Shown here one piece after another: positions 35,827-44,738 of a DNA stretch of 64,000 nt (positions are counted from its first letter, which is position 1; each line of letters starts with the position of its first letter). The position numbers and the translations under genes are program-made. The notes below the pieces were generated by a model. It did not search any database. It was given only the letters and a program-made list of their open reading frames with translations, and was not told where the DNA came from. This DNA comes from Pseudomonas rhodesiae (GTDB lineage: Bacteria; Pseudomonadota; Gammaproteobacteria; Pseudomonadales; Pseudomonadaceae): contig NZ_VFEU01000001.1 of NCBI RefSeq assembly GCF_007858255.1, forward strand, positions 62,001 to 126,000. The letters are read 5' to 3'.

Positions 35827-37218
35827 ATGAGTAGTACGCAAAGCTCCAATGACCTCGAACAGGGGCTCAAACCGCGTCACGTCACCATGCTGTCGATTGC
35901 CGGTGTTATCGGCGCCGGTCTGTTTGTCGGCTCCGGCCATGCGATCGCTGCTGCCGGCCCTGCGGTGCTGCTGGCTTATGCCGCTGCGGGTACGTTGGTG
36001 GTGCTGGTGATGCGCATGCTGGCCGAAATGGCGGTGGCTTCACCGGATACCGGTTCGTTCTCCACTTACGCCGACCGTGCGATTGGCCACTGGGCCGGCT
36101 TTACCATCGGCTGGCTGTACTGGTGGTTCTGGGTGCTGGTGATTCCATTGGAAGCCAACGCGGCCGCCACTATCCTGCATGCCTGGTTCCCCGATGTGGC
36201 GATCTGGGTGTTCACGCTGGTGATCACACTGCTGCTGACCGCCACCAACCTGTTCAGTGTGAAGAACTACGGCGAGTTCGAGTTCTGGTTCGCGCTGATC
36301 AAAGTTGTGGCCATCGTTGGGTTTGTGATCCTCGGCCTGGCGGCGATTTTCGGTTTCCTGCCGACCAGTCAGGTCAGCGGCGTTTCGCACCTGTTCGACA
36401 CCCAAGGCTTTATGCCGAACGGCATGGGCGCAGTGTTGGCTGCGATCCTGACCACCATGTTCTCGTTTATGGGCACCGAAATCGTCACCATCGCCGCGGC
36501 CGAGTCGAAGAACCCAGGCCAGCAGATCACCAAGGCCACCAATTCGGTGATCTGGCGTATCGGCTTGTTCTACCTGTTGTCGATTTTCATCGTCGTCTCC
36601 CTGGTGCCATGGAATGATCCGACCCTGGCGGCGGTAGGTTCCTACCAGACCGTGCTGGAACGCATGGGCATTCCGAATGCCAAGCTGATCGTCGACCTGG
36701 TGGTCCTGGTGGCCGTGACCAGCTGCTTGAACTCGGCGCTGTACACCGCGTCGCGCATGCTGTTTTCCCTCGGGCGTCGCGGCGATGCCCCGGCTGTGTC
36801 CAAGCGCACCAACAAAAGCGGCACGCCTTACTGGGCGGTGATGCTGTCCACTGGCGCAGCGTTCCTGGCGGTGTTCGCCAACTACGTGGCCCCGGCGGCA
36901 GTGTTCGAATTCCTGCTGGCCAGCTCCGGTGCAATCGCACTGCTGGTGTATCTGGTGATCGCGGTGTCGCAACTGCGCATGCGTCAGAAACGCACGGCGG
37001 CGGGCGAGAAGATTGTCTTCAAGATGTGGCTGTTCCCCGGCCTGACCTACGCGGTGATGGTGTTCATCGTGGGGACGTTGACCATCATGCTGTTCCAGGA
37101 AGCGCATCGCGTGGAGATCATCGCGACGGGCATCCTGAGCCTGCTGGTAGTGGCGGCGGGGTTGATGGTGTCGAGCCGGCGCAAGGCTCAGAGAGTAGGG
37201 GCGGCGGTGCTTAACTGA
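35827..37218 (+). CDS. gabP: GABA permease, amino acid/polyamine/organocation family
   Basis: A 463-residue inner membrane transporter with about 12 membrane helices. The N-terminal LKPRHVTMLSIAGVIGAGLFVGSG is the APC signature, with the unwound GVIGAGLF helix that binds the amino group. GSFSTYADRAIGHWAGFTIGW and FMGTEIVTIAAAESKNPGQQI follow. It closely resembles GabP of pseudomonads and enterics, which imports 4-aminobutyrate; a related amino-acid specificity cannot be excluded. The ATG at 35827 is chosen over upstream in-frame starts because MSSTQSSNDLEQGLKP is the usual N-terminus and AAAGGTG lies just ahead. An intrinsic terminator follows. Confidence 0.88.
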   Translation: MSSTQSSNDLEQGLKPRHVTMLSIAGVIGAGLFVGSGHAIAAAGPAVLLAYAAAGTLVVLVMRMLAEMAVASPDTGSFSTYADRAIGHWAGFTIGWLYWWFWVLVIPLEANAAATILHAWFPDVAIWVFTLVITLLLTATNLFSVKNYGEFEFWFALIKVVAIVGFVILGLAAIFGFLPTSQVSGVSHLFDTQGFMPNGMGAVLAAILTTMFSFMGTEIVTIAAAESKNPGQQITKATNSVIWRIGLFYLLSIFIVVSLVPWNDPTLAAVGSYQTVLERMGIPNAKLIVDLVVLVAVTSCLNSALYTASRMLFSLGRRGDAPAVSKRTNKSGTPYWAVMLSTGAAFLAVFANYVAPAAVFEFLLASSGAIALLVYLVIAVSQLRMRQKRTAAGEKIVFKMWLFPGLTYAVMVFIVGTLTIMLFQEAHRVEIIATGILSLLVVAAGLMVSSRRKAQRVGAAVLN

Positions 37219-37234
37219 CCGCCATTCCAATGTT

Positions 37235-37262
37235 GGGAGGGGACAGGCCCCTCCCATTTTTT
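37235..37262. terminator. Intrinsic terminator after gabP
   Basis: GGGAGGGG and CCCCTCCC pair around a short loop (ACAGG), followed by six T residues. The stem resembles the single REP-type hairpins found elsewhere in the window. Confidence 0.8.
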
Positions 37263-37263
37263 G

Positions 37264-37677
37264 TCAGTCTTGCGAGTTGGTAAGGGCTTGGGAGGCGGCA
37301 ACGTAGTCCGCTTGAAACTGCGGCGATTCGATCCACGCCAATGCGGCGGCTTCATCGTCGCTGTCCGTGGCCCACTGCCGATATTCGATCAGTGCCGCCA
37401 GGATAAAGTCGGTAGCCTCTTCTTCGCCTTCCTGCTCAAGTACCAGCGCGAGCAGCGGGTGGGCCAGGAATGCGGCGCACAGCGCTTGCTGACTGATCTC
37501 GCCGGCAACGCGCATCTCCACGAACAGCTCTGTTAAATCCACCGACTCCAAATCGATACGGCTGTCATCGCCGGCGAACGCATCCGGCTTAGTCGCGACC
37601 GCGCGCTGGGCGCGGTTCTGCTTGGCCTTGGCCTTGGCCCGGTGGGCACGTTTTTGCTGCTTGTTCGGCGAGGCCAT
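37264..37677 (-). CDS. Conserved hypothetical protein (137 aa)
   Basis: A 137-residue soluble protein of unknown function. The first 30 residues are extremely basic (NKQQKRAHRAKAKAKQNRAQR), which suggests nucleic-acid or ribosome contact. The rest is acidic and helical, with DLTELFVEMRVAGEISQQALCAAF and a C-terminal stretch DEAAALAWIESPQFQADYVAAS. The ATG at 37677 has AAGGACG about 8 bases upstream. No domain is recognised. It is convergent with gabP and divergent from the transporter at 37854. Coding bias is normal for the genome, so it looks like a resident gene. Confidence 0.7.
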   Translation of the reverse strand: MASPNKQQKRAHRAKAKAKQNRAQRAVATKPDAFAGDDSRIDLESVDLTELFVEMRVAGEISQQALCAAFLAHPLLALVLEQEGEEEATDFILAALIEYRQWATDSDDEAAALAWIESPQFQADYVAASQALTNSQD

Positions 37678-37853
37678 GGGCTCACGTCCTTGGGGTCAGG
37701 ATCTGGGTTGGGTATTGAAGCGCAGGTTGGCGCAAATCCCAAGGGTATCCGCCATTAATTGGCTGACATGTTCTCGCCGTTCCAGCCGCTCGCCTGGTAA
37801 TCACGCCAGTAGATGCTTAGGCTTGCGCTTTTGCGTTCCACCAGGGCGTTTCC

Positions 37854-38819
37854 ATGACCCGCGACACCCTCGAACATCACCAGATCCCTATCTACTTCAT
37901 CACCGTCCTCCTGGCTGTCGGCTTCGGCCTGCTTGCGCCTTCGTGGGGGCACGGCCTGGGTGTGTGGATCACACCGGCCATCGCGGTGCTGATGTACGCG
38001 ATGTTCCTGCAAATTCCGTTTCTGGACCTGCGCGAAGGCTTGAGCCACAAGCGCTTTATGGCGGCCTTGCTGCTGGCTAATTTCATCCTGGTGCCCTTGC
38101 TGGCGTGGGGGCTGACCCTTGGCTTGGCGGAGCGTCCGGCGCTGCTGGTGGGGGCGTTGCTGGTGTTGCTGACGCCGTGCATCGATTACGTGGTGGTGTT
38201 TACCCATATCGGTAAAGGCGATTCACGCTTGATGCTCGCGGCGACGCCGGTGCTGCTGTTGCTGCAGTTGCTGCTGTTGCCGCTGTACTTGGGGCTGATG
38301 CTGGGGGCGCAATCCGGTGTGGTGATTGGCGCGCAGCCGTTTGTGCAGGCATTTGTGCTGCTGATTGTGGTGCCGATGTTGGCGGCGGTGGCGACCACGT
38401 TTGTGGCGCGCAGGTCGGCAGCCGTCGGCGCTTGGAACGCGGCTTGGGCCTGGCTGCCGGTGCCGGCGATGGCGCTGGTGCTATTTGTGGTGATCGGTTC
38501 GCAGATCACGTCGGTAGTGCGCGATTTCAGCCTGTTGCTGCCGGTCATTCCGGCCTATGTAGGTTTCCTGTTGCTGGCGCCGCTGACGGGCGCCTTGGCC
38601 GCGCGGCTGTTCGCGCTGCCGAGTGCGCCCGCGCGGGCGGTGACGTTCAGCGCGTCGACGCGCAATTCGCTGGTGGTGCTGCCGCTGGCGTTGGCATTGC
38701 CCGAGGAGATGCGTGGGCTGGCCGCGACGGCGGTCATCCTGCAAACCCTGGTGGAGCTGGTCGGCGAATTGATCTACGTACGCCTGGTGCCCGCACTGGT
38801 ATGGCGTGGCGGGCGCTGA
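37854..38819 (+). CDS. ACR3/SBF-type membrane transporter (arsenite or organic anion)
   Basis: A 321-residue inner membrane protein with about ten hydrophobic segments. PCIDYVVVFTHIGKGDSRLMLAATP at about 103-127 contains the conserved cysteine and flanking residues of the ACR3 arsenite exporter branch of the bile acid:sodium symporter superfamily. FSASTRNSLVVLPLALALP near the C-terminus is the second conserved element. There is no arsR, arsC or arsH beside it, so a role in arsenic resistance is not supported by context, and related proteins may carry other anions. The start is the ATG at 37854 (MTRDTLEHHQIPIYF); the 176-base gap before it holds no other feature. Confidence 0.75.
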   Translation: MTRDTLEHHQIPIYFITVLLAVGFGLLAPSWGHGLGVWITPAIAVLMYAMFLQIPFLDLREGLSHKRFMAALLLANFILVPLLAWGLTLGLAERPALLVGALLVLLTPCIDYVVVFTHIGKGDSRLMLAATPVLLLLQLLLLPLYLGLMLGAQSGVVIGAQPFVQAFVLLIVVPMLAAVATTFVARRSAAVGAWNAAWAWLPVPAMALVLFVVIGSQITSVVRDFSLLLPVIPAYVGFLLLAPLTGALAARLFALPSAPARAVTFSASTRNSLVVLPLALALPEEMRGLAATAVILQTLVELVGELIYVRLVPALVWRGGR

Positions 38820-38906
38820 AGGGTGAAATATTGAGGGTTGTTCAGGCGCTATTCAGCAGGGCGACCGGCACCATAGGTCGGCGCTTTCTACCTGACAGGT
38901 CAAACG

Positions 38907-40514
38907 ATGGACCACCGCAACCGCTTTCGCCTGGAGTCCCTGGGCATTTTTCTGTTCGCCCTGATGCTGTTTACGCTGGGCATCTGGGACCAGCAGCCAC
39001 AGGGATTTGACGGGCGCTGGGCGCTGTTCCTGCAAGAAATGTATCGCCACGGCGCCAGTCTTTTTCCTACGACGTACGGCCAGCCTTACGCGGACTATCC
39101 TGGCACCGCGACCTTCTTCAGTTACCTGTTTGCCCGTCTGTTCGGCGCGCCCAATCACTTGGCCAACGTACTGCCCACGGCGCTGGCTTCCGCCGGTATC
39201 GTAGCGCTGATGTATCGCTTGCTGGCCCCTACGAGTCGTCAGTGGGGGCTGCTCAGTGTGCTGCTGACATTGCTTACCACTCAATTGCTCGAAAAGTCCC
39301 GTTCGGTATGTCTGGATCAGATGGTGGCGTTGCTGTGTGTAGGTAGTTTCTATCTGCTGCACACGGGGGAGCGCTTGGGTTCACGATTCAGGCAACTGGC
39401 GGTCTTCCCGCTATTCGTGCTGGGCTTTGCGATACGCGGGCCGCTGGGGTTGATCGAGGTCTGCGGTGTGGTGTGCGTGTATTGGGCGTTGGGCAAACCG
39501 GGCGAGCGGGTCAGGCAGGTGCTCGTCCATGGGGTCATCGGATTGATACTGCTGGCGATGTGCTGGTGGCTGCTGATGAAGCTCGCACGCTTGAGTGGGG
39601 GCGATGGGTTTGCCGCCGAGGTATTCAGGATGCAGGTGGGTGGGCGCCTGGATGAGAGCGGCGAGCCGTTCTATTTTTATTTTCAGCTGAGTTTGTACCG
39701 CTACTTCCCCGTGGTGCCCCTGGCGCTGGCAACGTTGTTTGCGTTGCGTCATCGCTGGTCTGCGCGATGGGCGAATGATGATATGCAGCTCGTGGTGCGA
39801 TTGGGCGCCTGCGGTTTGATGATCCTGCTCGGGTTGTCGGTGCCGCACTTCAAGCGGGCGTATTACATCCTGCCGATGGTACCGATGTTCGCCGCTGTCG
39901 CCGCCTACGGGCTACTCCAGGCGCAAGGCTGGCTGATCGGTGTGCGCCGCTGCTATGAGGTGCTTGTCGCGGCGCTGCCGACCTTGTGTGTGGTTGTGGT
40001 GTTTGTGTGTCGACACACATGGCAGAAGCACGGCTACTGGCCAGACGTCTCATTGCCGTTGCTGATCGGCGCGCTGCTGGTGCTGCAAGTGGTCGCGCTG
40101 ATCAGCTGGCGTCGGCCGCTGCGCCTGGTATGGCTCAGTCTGATTGCGTTGCTGGGGCAATGGTTACTGCTGGTGAGCGTGGTGGAGCCGGCTAAAGATC
40201 TGCAATTCGATACACGCCATTTTGTCGGCCAGGTCGAGGCGTTGCGTGCCGCGCGTCCGGGGCCGTTGGTGTTCGTCAATCTAGGGCGGGACACCTGGGC
40301 GGTGCGCTACATGATGAACCTGGATCACGATGAAGAGCCGCTGTTTGTCGGTCGTGATCAAGTGCAGCGCCTGGCCACGTTACCGCGTCCGGCCTGGGTG
40401 ATCGTCGCGCGCAAGGAAACCGCGCTGTTGAAGCAAACACCGTTGGAGCATCTGGCTCCGGCGTTCAATGGGCGGTTGAATGACAATCCGCTGATGGTGT
40501 TTTTGCTGGAGTGA
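38907..40514 (+). CDS. Membrane glycosyltransferase, GT39/ArnT-like
   Basis: A 535-residue polytopic protein with about 11-12 hydrophobic segments. The first periplasmic loop has FDGRWALFLQEMYRHG at about 33-48, with an acidic residue at the site used by GT39/PMT enzymes, and TTYGQPYADYPGTATFFSYLFARL comparable to the ArnT loop that places the lipid-linked sugar. The C-terminal about 100 residues form a soluble periplasmic domain (FVNLGRDTWAVRYMMN). Such enzymes move a sugar from undecaprenyl phosphate to a lipid or protein acceptor. There are no arn genes nearby, so the acceptor is unknown. It starts 88 bases after the transporter gene on the same strand, and the ATG follows a weak ribosome site. 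Confidence 0.75.
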   Translation: MDHRNRFRLESLGIFLFALMLFTLGIWDQQPQGFDGRWALFLQEMYRHGASLFPTTYGQPYADYPGTATFFSYLFARLFGAPNHLANVLPTALASAGIVALMYRLLAPTSRQWGLLSVLLTLLTTQLLEKSRSVCLDQMVALLCVGSFYLLHTGERLGSRFRQLAVFPLFVLGFAIRGPLGLIEVCGVVCVYWALGKPGERVRQVLVHGVIGLILLAMCWWLLMKLARLSGGDGFAAEVFRMQVGGRLDESGEPFYFYFQLSLYRYFPVVPLALATLFALRHRWSARWANDDMQLVVRLGACGLMILLGLSVPHFKRAYYILPMVPMFAAVAAYGLLQAQGWLIGVRRCYEVLVAALPTLCVVVVFVCRHTWQKHGYWPDVSLPLLIGALLVLQVVALISWRRPLRLVWLSLIALLGQWLLLVSVVEPAKDLQFDTRHFVGQVEALRAARPGPLVFVNLGRDTWAVRYMMNLDHDEEPLFVGRDQVQRLATLPRPAWVIVARKETALLKQTPLEHLAPAFNGRLNDNPLMVFLLE

Positions 40515-40615
40515 GGTGAGTTTTTTGTCTCGCGGGAAAGCCTCGAAGGAGTGGGGCTAATGGAACGGTTCGTTGCTTCGAACAGGCCTGGGGGCGTCAA
40601 ATCCCAGGCAATAAA

Positions 40616-40640
40616 AAACCCGCACTAGGCGGGTTTCTTA
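40616..40640. terminator. Terminator between the GT39-like gene and tRNA-Phe
   Basis: AAACCCGC, loop ACTA, GGCGGGTTT with A- and T-rich flanks. It lies beyond the 3' end of tRNA-Phe on the minus strand and about 100 bases after the GT39-like gene on the plus strand. Confidence 0.75.
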
Positions 40641-40680
40641 TGTGTTTCAGATGATATGTGCACCACCTGAAACTAATGAG

Positions 40681-40756
40681 TGGTGCCCAGAGACGGAATC
40701 GAACCGCCGACACGGGGATTTTCAATCCCCTGCTCTACCGACTGAGCTATCTGGGC
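40681..40756 (-). tRNA. tRNA-Phe (anticodon GAA)
   Basis: A 76-base cloverleaf on the minus strand: acceptor stem GCCCAGA/TCTGGGC, D-arm TAGCTCAGTCGGTAGAGCA, anticodon stem GGGGA/TCCCC around TTGAAAA (anticodon GAA), T-arm GGTTCGATTCC and an encoded CCA end. Confidence 0.97.
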
Positions 40757-40859
40757 AACGGGGCGCATTAAACGGGTTTTTCAGGGGGTCGTCAAGCAAG
40801 TTTTCAAAAAATATTTAATTATTACCGTCGCTTACGTTCCGACCCCGGTTTTTGATCAG

Positions 40860-41132
40860 TTATTGAGCAGGTGGTACGTAGCCTTCGGCCTTGGCGTAAT
40901 CCTCGCCGGAAAAGAACTTATCCATTTCGCCTTGCAGGTATTTGCGGTCTTCGGCGTTCATCATGTTCAGGCGTTTTTCGTTGATCAGCAGGGTCTGGTG
41001 TTTCTGCCAATCGGCCCAGGCCTTGGCGGAGACGTTTTCGTAGATGTCCTGGCCCTTGGCGCCCGGATAAGGAGGGCGTTCCAGGGCGGGCAATTGTTCT
41101 TTGTACTTGCGGCACATTACGGTGCGGGTCAT
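40860..41132 (-). CDS. yggX: Fe(2+)-trafficking protein YggX
   Basis: A 90-residue cytoplasmic protein that protects iron-sulphur proteins from oxidative damage. The N-terminus [24 protein letters not shown] carries the conserved cysteine at position 7. [21 protein letters not shown] and [19 protein letters not shown] are near-invariant family segments, and the length is normal. Its start codon overlaps the stop of mutY by 4 bases (ATGA). The mutY-yggX pairing is conserved across gamma-proteobacteria and links DNA repair of oxidised guanine with protection from iron-driven oxidation. Confidence 0.97.
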   Translation of the reverse strand: MTRTVMCRKYKEQLPALERPPYPGAKGQDIYENVSAKAWADWQKHQTLLINEKRLNMMNAEDRKYLQGEMDKFFSGEDYAKAEGYVPPAQ

Positions 41133-42196
41133 GACGACTCTCCTGCGTTCAATACATCGGCCGCGCGTTTGAGCAGTTTTTTCACCGGGGCGGCGAGGCC
41201 CAGGCGCGGCGGGGTGGCGAGGTTATACCAGAGCCAGTCGGCCTCGGCCACGTGATGGGCGGATTCCTGCACTTGGACCAACCAGGGTTCGATGGCCAGT
41301 TGGAAGTGGCTGAAGGTGTGGATCAGCCCCGGCAGTTCCTGTTGCGTGCCCAGCTCAAGGGCATGCTGGTGGGCGAGGTGTTCCAGATCTTGCAGCTCGT
41401 CCAGTTCCGGAAGGCTCCACAGGCCGCCCCACAGGCCGGTGGACGGGCGACGGTAAAGCAGAATCGCGCCCTCGGCATTGGCCAGCATCGGCATCAACGT
41501 ACGCTTCTGCGGAATGCTCTTGCGTGGCTTCGGGATCGGGTAGCGCGTCTCCAGGCCAAGCATGTGCGCTTCGCAGCTTTTTTCCAGCGGGCACAACAGG
41601 CAGCTGGGTTTGCTGCGGGTGCAGAGGGTAGCGCCCATGTCCATCATGGCCTGGGTGTAGGCGTTGACCCGGTCTTGGGGCGTGAAGCGTTCGGCGGTGG
41701 CCCACAGTTGCTTGGCCACCTTGGGTTCGCCTGGGTAGCCCTCTTGCGCGGTAAACCGTGCCAGCACGCGCTTGACGTTGCCGTCGAGGATCGGTGCACG
41801 CAGGCCCATGCTCAGGCTGGCGATCGCTCCGGCGGTGGACAGGCCGATGCCGGGTAGCTCGGTGAGTTTTTCCACGCTCCGCGGAAACTCGCCGCCGTAC
41901 TCGGCGACCACGATTTTCGCGGTTTTTTGCAGGTTGCGTGCGCGGGTGTAGTAACCCAGGCCGGTCCACAGGTGCAGCACCTCGTCTTCCGGTGCGGCGG
42001 CCAGGGCTTCGACCGTTGGCAGGGACGCCATGAACCGGTCGAAGTAATTGAGCACGGTGCTCACTTGGGTCTGCTGCAACATGATCTCCGAGACCCACAC
42101 CCGGTAGGGCGTGATGCCCTGTTGCCAGGGCAGGTCATGGCGACCGTGGCGGTCGTACCAATCCAGCACCGCCGTTGAAAACTGCTCGTCTCTCAT
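41129..42196 (-). CDS. mutY: A/G-specific adenine DNA glycosylase MutY
   Basis: A 355-residue base-excision repair enzyme that removes adenine paired with 8-oxoguanine. Catalytic Glu37 is in [11 protein letters not shown], and the helix-hairpin-helix [12 protein letters not shown] leads to catalytic Asp138 in PILDGNVKR. The iron-sulphur cluster ligands Cys192, Cys199, Cys202 and Cys208 have the standard 6-2-5 spacing. A NUDIX-like C-terminal domain (about 225-345) recognises 8-oxoguanine. It overlaps asmA upstream and yggX downstream by ATGA junctions, so the three form one operon. All key residues are intact. Confidence 0.97.
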   Translation of the reverse strand: MRDEQFSTAVLDWYDRHGRHDLPWQQGITPYRVWVSEIMLQQTQVSTVLNYFDRFMASLPTVEALAAAPEDEVLHLWTGLGYYTRARNLQKTAKIVVAEYGGEFPRSVEKLTELPGIGLSTAGAIASLSMGLRAPILDGNVKRVLARFTAQEGYPGEPKVAKQLWATAERFTPQDRVNAYTQAMMDMGATLCTRSKPSCLLCPLEKSCEAHMLGLETRYPIPKPRKSIPQKRTLMPMLANAEGAILLYRRPSTGLWGGLWSLPELDELQDLEHLAHQHALELGTQQELPGLIHTFSHFQLAIEPWLVQVQESAHHVAEADWLWYNLATPPRLGLAAPVKKLLKRAADVLNAGESS

Positions 42197-44412
42197 CGTT
42201 TGAACAGGCCTTTGAGCGCGTCTTTGAGTTGCGGGTTGACCTTGTCGAGTTTCTCTTCGAGCTTCTCGTTGAGACGGTTGCCGGCGGCCTTGATAGCGAC
42301 CTGACCGAGGCCGTCCTTGTCCAGGCGACAGGCCTTGGCGCCCAGCTCCAGCGGGCCACGGCAGCGCAGCGGTATTTCGATGCCCTGGAAGTTGGCACCC
42401 ACCTCGCAGGCCGGGTCCGGCACTTCGCGCTGGTCGCCTTCGACAATGATGCCCACGCGGTAGTCCATGCCCAGTACCCGCAGGTCAACATCGCCGTTGC
42501 CATTGACCGTCAGGCCCGGGATGCGCACTTTCAGGTCCGGATTGTTGGCCACGCCATTACGGAAGGTCAGGTTGCCTTTGAGTTCCTGGAAAGGCGTGTC
42601 CTTGCCGCGTTGTTCGCCGCTCAAGGTTTTGCGATTGAGCAAGGCGATGCCGGTGCACAGTTGTTGCTCAAGGTTGGCGTTGAGCAGCACACCGTTGTTG
42701 ATCACAAAGCTGGCGGTACCGTTGAGGCTGTCGATCAGAGCTTTCTGGCTGTTGCCGCGACCGGTGAGGTTGCTGTCGAGCGTCACCTGGCCTTTGACCG
42801 GCGGCGTTTGCCCCTGGGCTTGCAGGATGCGTTCGACAGGCACTTGCTTGATGCGGCTTTGCAGCGCCAGTACCGGAATGTCCTGGCGTACATCCAGATT
42901 GCCGTTGGCCTGGAAGGAGCCGTTATAAAGCCCGCCACTCAAGGTTTCGAGCTTGAGCTGGCCATCGATGCCAGATGCTTTGAGCACTGCATTCTGGATC
43001 GGCAGCTTGCTCAGGGTCAGTTGGCCGAAGGCGAGGTCGGCATTGACGTCGAGGGTGCGCAGGCGCGTCAGCGGCAGCAGTTTGTCGGTGCTCCAGGCGC
43101 CTTTGGTCGGAGCCTCCGGCAGTGGTGTGGTGCCGCCGGCGGCCATCGCGCCGGCTTCGCTGTTCTGGACTTCGGCCTGGCGTGCGGCGCTGGCGCCTTT
43201 GGCGGATTCGGATTTGGCCGGCAGGTAATTGTCGGCGTTGAAGGTGTCGCCCTTGAGTTGGACACGCAGCGACTGCTTGGCGAAGTCGTCCACGGCGACG
43301 CGACCGGTGAAGGTGCTGCCGTCGAGTTTCAGGTTCAGGTCTTCCAAGGCCAGGCTGGTGGGCGTGCCCTTGAGGCGGCTGACCAGTTCGACTTTGCTCA
43401 GGCTGCCTTCGGCCATCGGCGGCAGCGGGTTGCCCACGCTGTCGAGGAACTTGGCCAGGTCAAACTGAGCGATCGACAACGCGCCGCTGAGCTGTGGAGT
43501 CTTATCTAGGTCGTTGACTTTCAATTCGCCCAGCGCGCGCAGCTGGTTGGCCGACAGTTTCAAATTGGTCCATTCGGCGATGTTGGCCGCTTGATCCACC
43601 AGCAGTTGGCCTTGGGTGGAGAAGGTCACGGTCTTGCCTTGCAGCGGTTCGCCGGTGGCTTCGCCGCTGATACGCATGTCTTCGAACTGGTAGCGCTTGA
43701 GGGCGCGCTGGATGCGCAGGTTGCCCGTCAGTTCGGTCTTGAGACGCATCACTGGCTGGTTGCTGCCGAAGAATGCGGTGAGCTTGACCGGGATGCTGGC
43801 GCCTTCATGAATGGCGCCGGCGCTCAACTGGATGCTTTCGGCGCTGAACTGCTTGCCGGTCTGCTCGTCGTTGTATTCGACCCGGGCGTTGTTGATGGTC
43901 AGGCTGTCGATGTCCAGGCGGATGGGTTGGGCCGGTTTTTCCGGTTTGACCTCAGCAGGTGGCTGCGCCGGCGTGGGCGCACTGGCGGTAGCCTCGGCGG
44001 GGTCGGGGACGTTCTTGCCGATGTCTTCCCAGTTGCCGTGGCCTTGCTTGTTGCGGTTCAGGCGCAGGTTCAAGCCCTCGACGCGCACGTCGCTCATCTG
44101 TACTTCGCGGCGCAGCAGCGGCAGCACGCGCACCGACAGGCCAAGCATCTGCAGGTCGGCGAACGGTTGGGTCGGGTTGGTCAGGGTCGCCACGCTGGCT
44201 TCGTGCAGTTCCAGGCCAAGCCAGGGGAACAGGCTCCAGCCGATGTCGCCATTGAGCGTCAGCTCGATGTGGGCCTTGTCGCGGGCAATCTGGCGAATCT
44301 CTTCTTTGTAGTCGTTGGGATCGAAGAGGTGGGTCAGGGCAAAGCCGAGAGCCACAATGATCAGCAACAGCCCGAGAAGTACCAGACCCAGGATTTTGCC
44401 GAACGCTTTCAT
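42193..44412 (-). CDS. asmA: AsmA family protein
   Basis: A 739-residue inner-membrane-anchored protein with a large periplasmic part. The N-terminal helix (KILGLVLLGLLLIIVALGFAL) is followed by the AsmA signature DPNDYKEEIRQIARDKAHIELTLNGDIGWSLFPWLGLELHEA. A Pro/Ala-rich linker lies near residues 135-160, a repetitive beta-rich middle follows, and LNGTASFVINNGVLLNANLEQQLC is in the conserved AsmA_2 region near 575-600. AsmA-like proteins are thought to be bridge-like lipid carriers between the inner and outer membranes. The ATG at 44412 has AAGGAC upstream and is preferred to 44439. It is the first gene of asmA-mutY-yggX. Confidence 0.92.
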   Translation of the reverse strand: MKAFGKILGLVLLGLLLIIVALGFALTHLFDPNDYKEEIRQIARDKAHIELTLNGDIGWSLFPWLGLELHEASVATLTNPTQPFADLQMLGLSVRVLPLLRREVQMSDVRVEGLNLRLNRNKQGHGNWEDIGKNVPDPAEATASAPTPAQPPAEVKPEKPAQPIRLDIDSLTINNARVEYNDEQTGKQFSAESIQLSAGAIHEGASIPVKLTAFFGSNQPVMRLKTELTGNLRIQRALKRYQFEDMRISGEATGEPLQGKTVTFSTQGQLLVDQAANIAEWTNLKLSANQLRALGELKVNDLDKTPQLSGALSIAQFDLAKFLDSVGNPLPPMAEGSLSKVELVSRLKGTPTSLALEDLNLKLDGSTFTGRVAVDDFAKQSLRVQLKGDTFNADNYLPAKSESAKGASAARQAEVQNSEAGAMAAGGTTPLPEAPTKGAWSTDKLLPLTRLRTLDVNADLAFGQLTLSKLPIQNAVLKASGIDGQLKLETLSGGLYNGSFQANGNLDVRQDIPVLALQSRIKQVPVERILQAQGQTPPVKGQVTLDSNLTGRGNSQKALIDSLNGTASFVINNGVLLNANLEQQLCTGIALLNRKTLSGEQRGKDTPFQELKGNLTFRNGVANNPDLKVRIPGLTVNGNGDVDLRVLGMDYRVGIIVEGDQREVPDPACEVGANFQGIEIPLRCRGPLELGAKACRLDKDGLGQVAIKAAGNRLNEKLEEKLDKVNPQLKDALKGLFKR

Positions 44413-44738
44413 GGGCGAGTCCTTGTATGTCGATTTCAAAAATAAGCCGAAGAGTATAACGCCCGACGGCCTGCGTCAGTTCATCGATCGTTACATTGTA
44501 TCCATGGCCGCAAGAACAGGTTTTTGACGTCAAACAAACCGAAATTCCTTAAAAAGGTGATGGCATTTTGGTTTTTCTCGCGCTTTTAGATGCTAATCTC
44601 TGCGCGTTCGTCTGCCTTCTGCGACGTATCGTCGCGCCAAAATGGAGTTTCACTCAATAAAACGGCCACGCTTTGCGTGCAAGGCCGATGGGGGAAGCGC
44701 GCCTGACGGACGCATACCAATAACTGGGGGAAACACCA
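44413..44738. other. 326-base divergent gap between asmA and the OFA transporter gene
   Basis: No gene is recognised. A T-rich stretch occurs near 44560-44590, and an inverted repeat with GCTTTGCGTGCAAG-type arms lies around 44665-44685. Promoters for both flanking genes must lie here but none could be fixed with confidence. Confidence 0.4.
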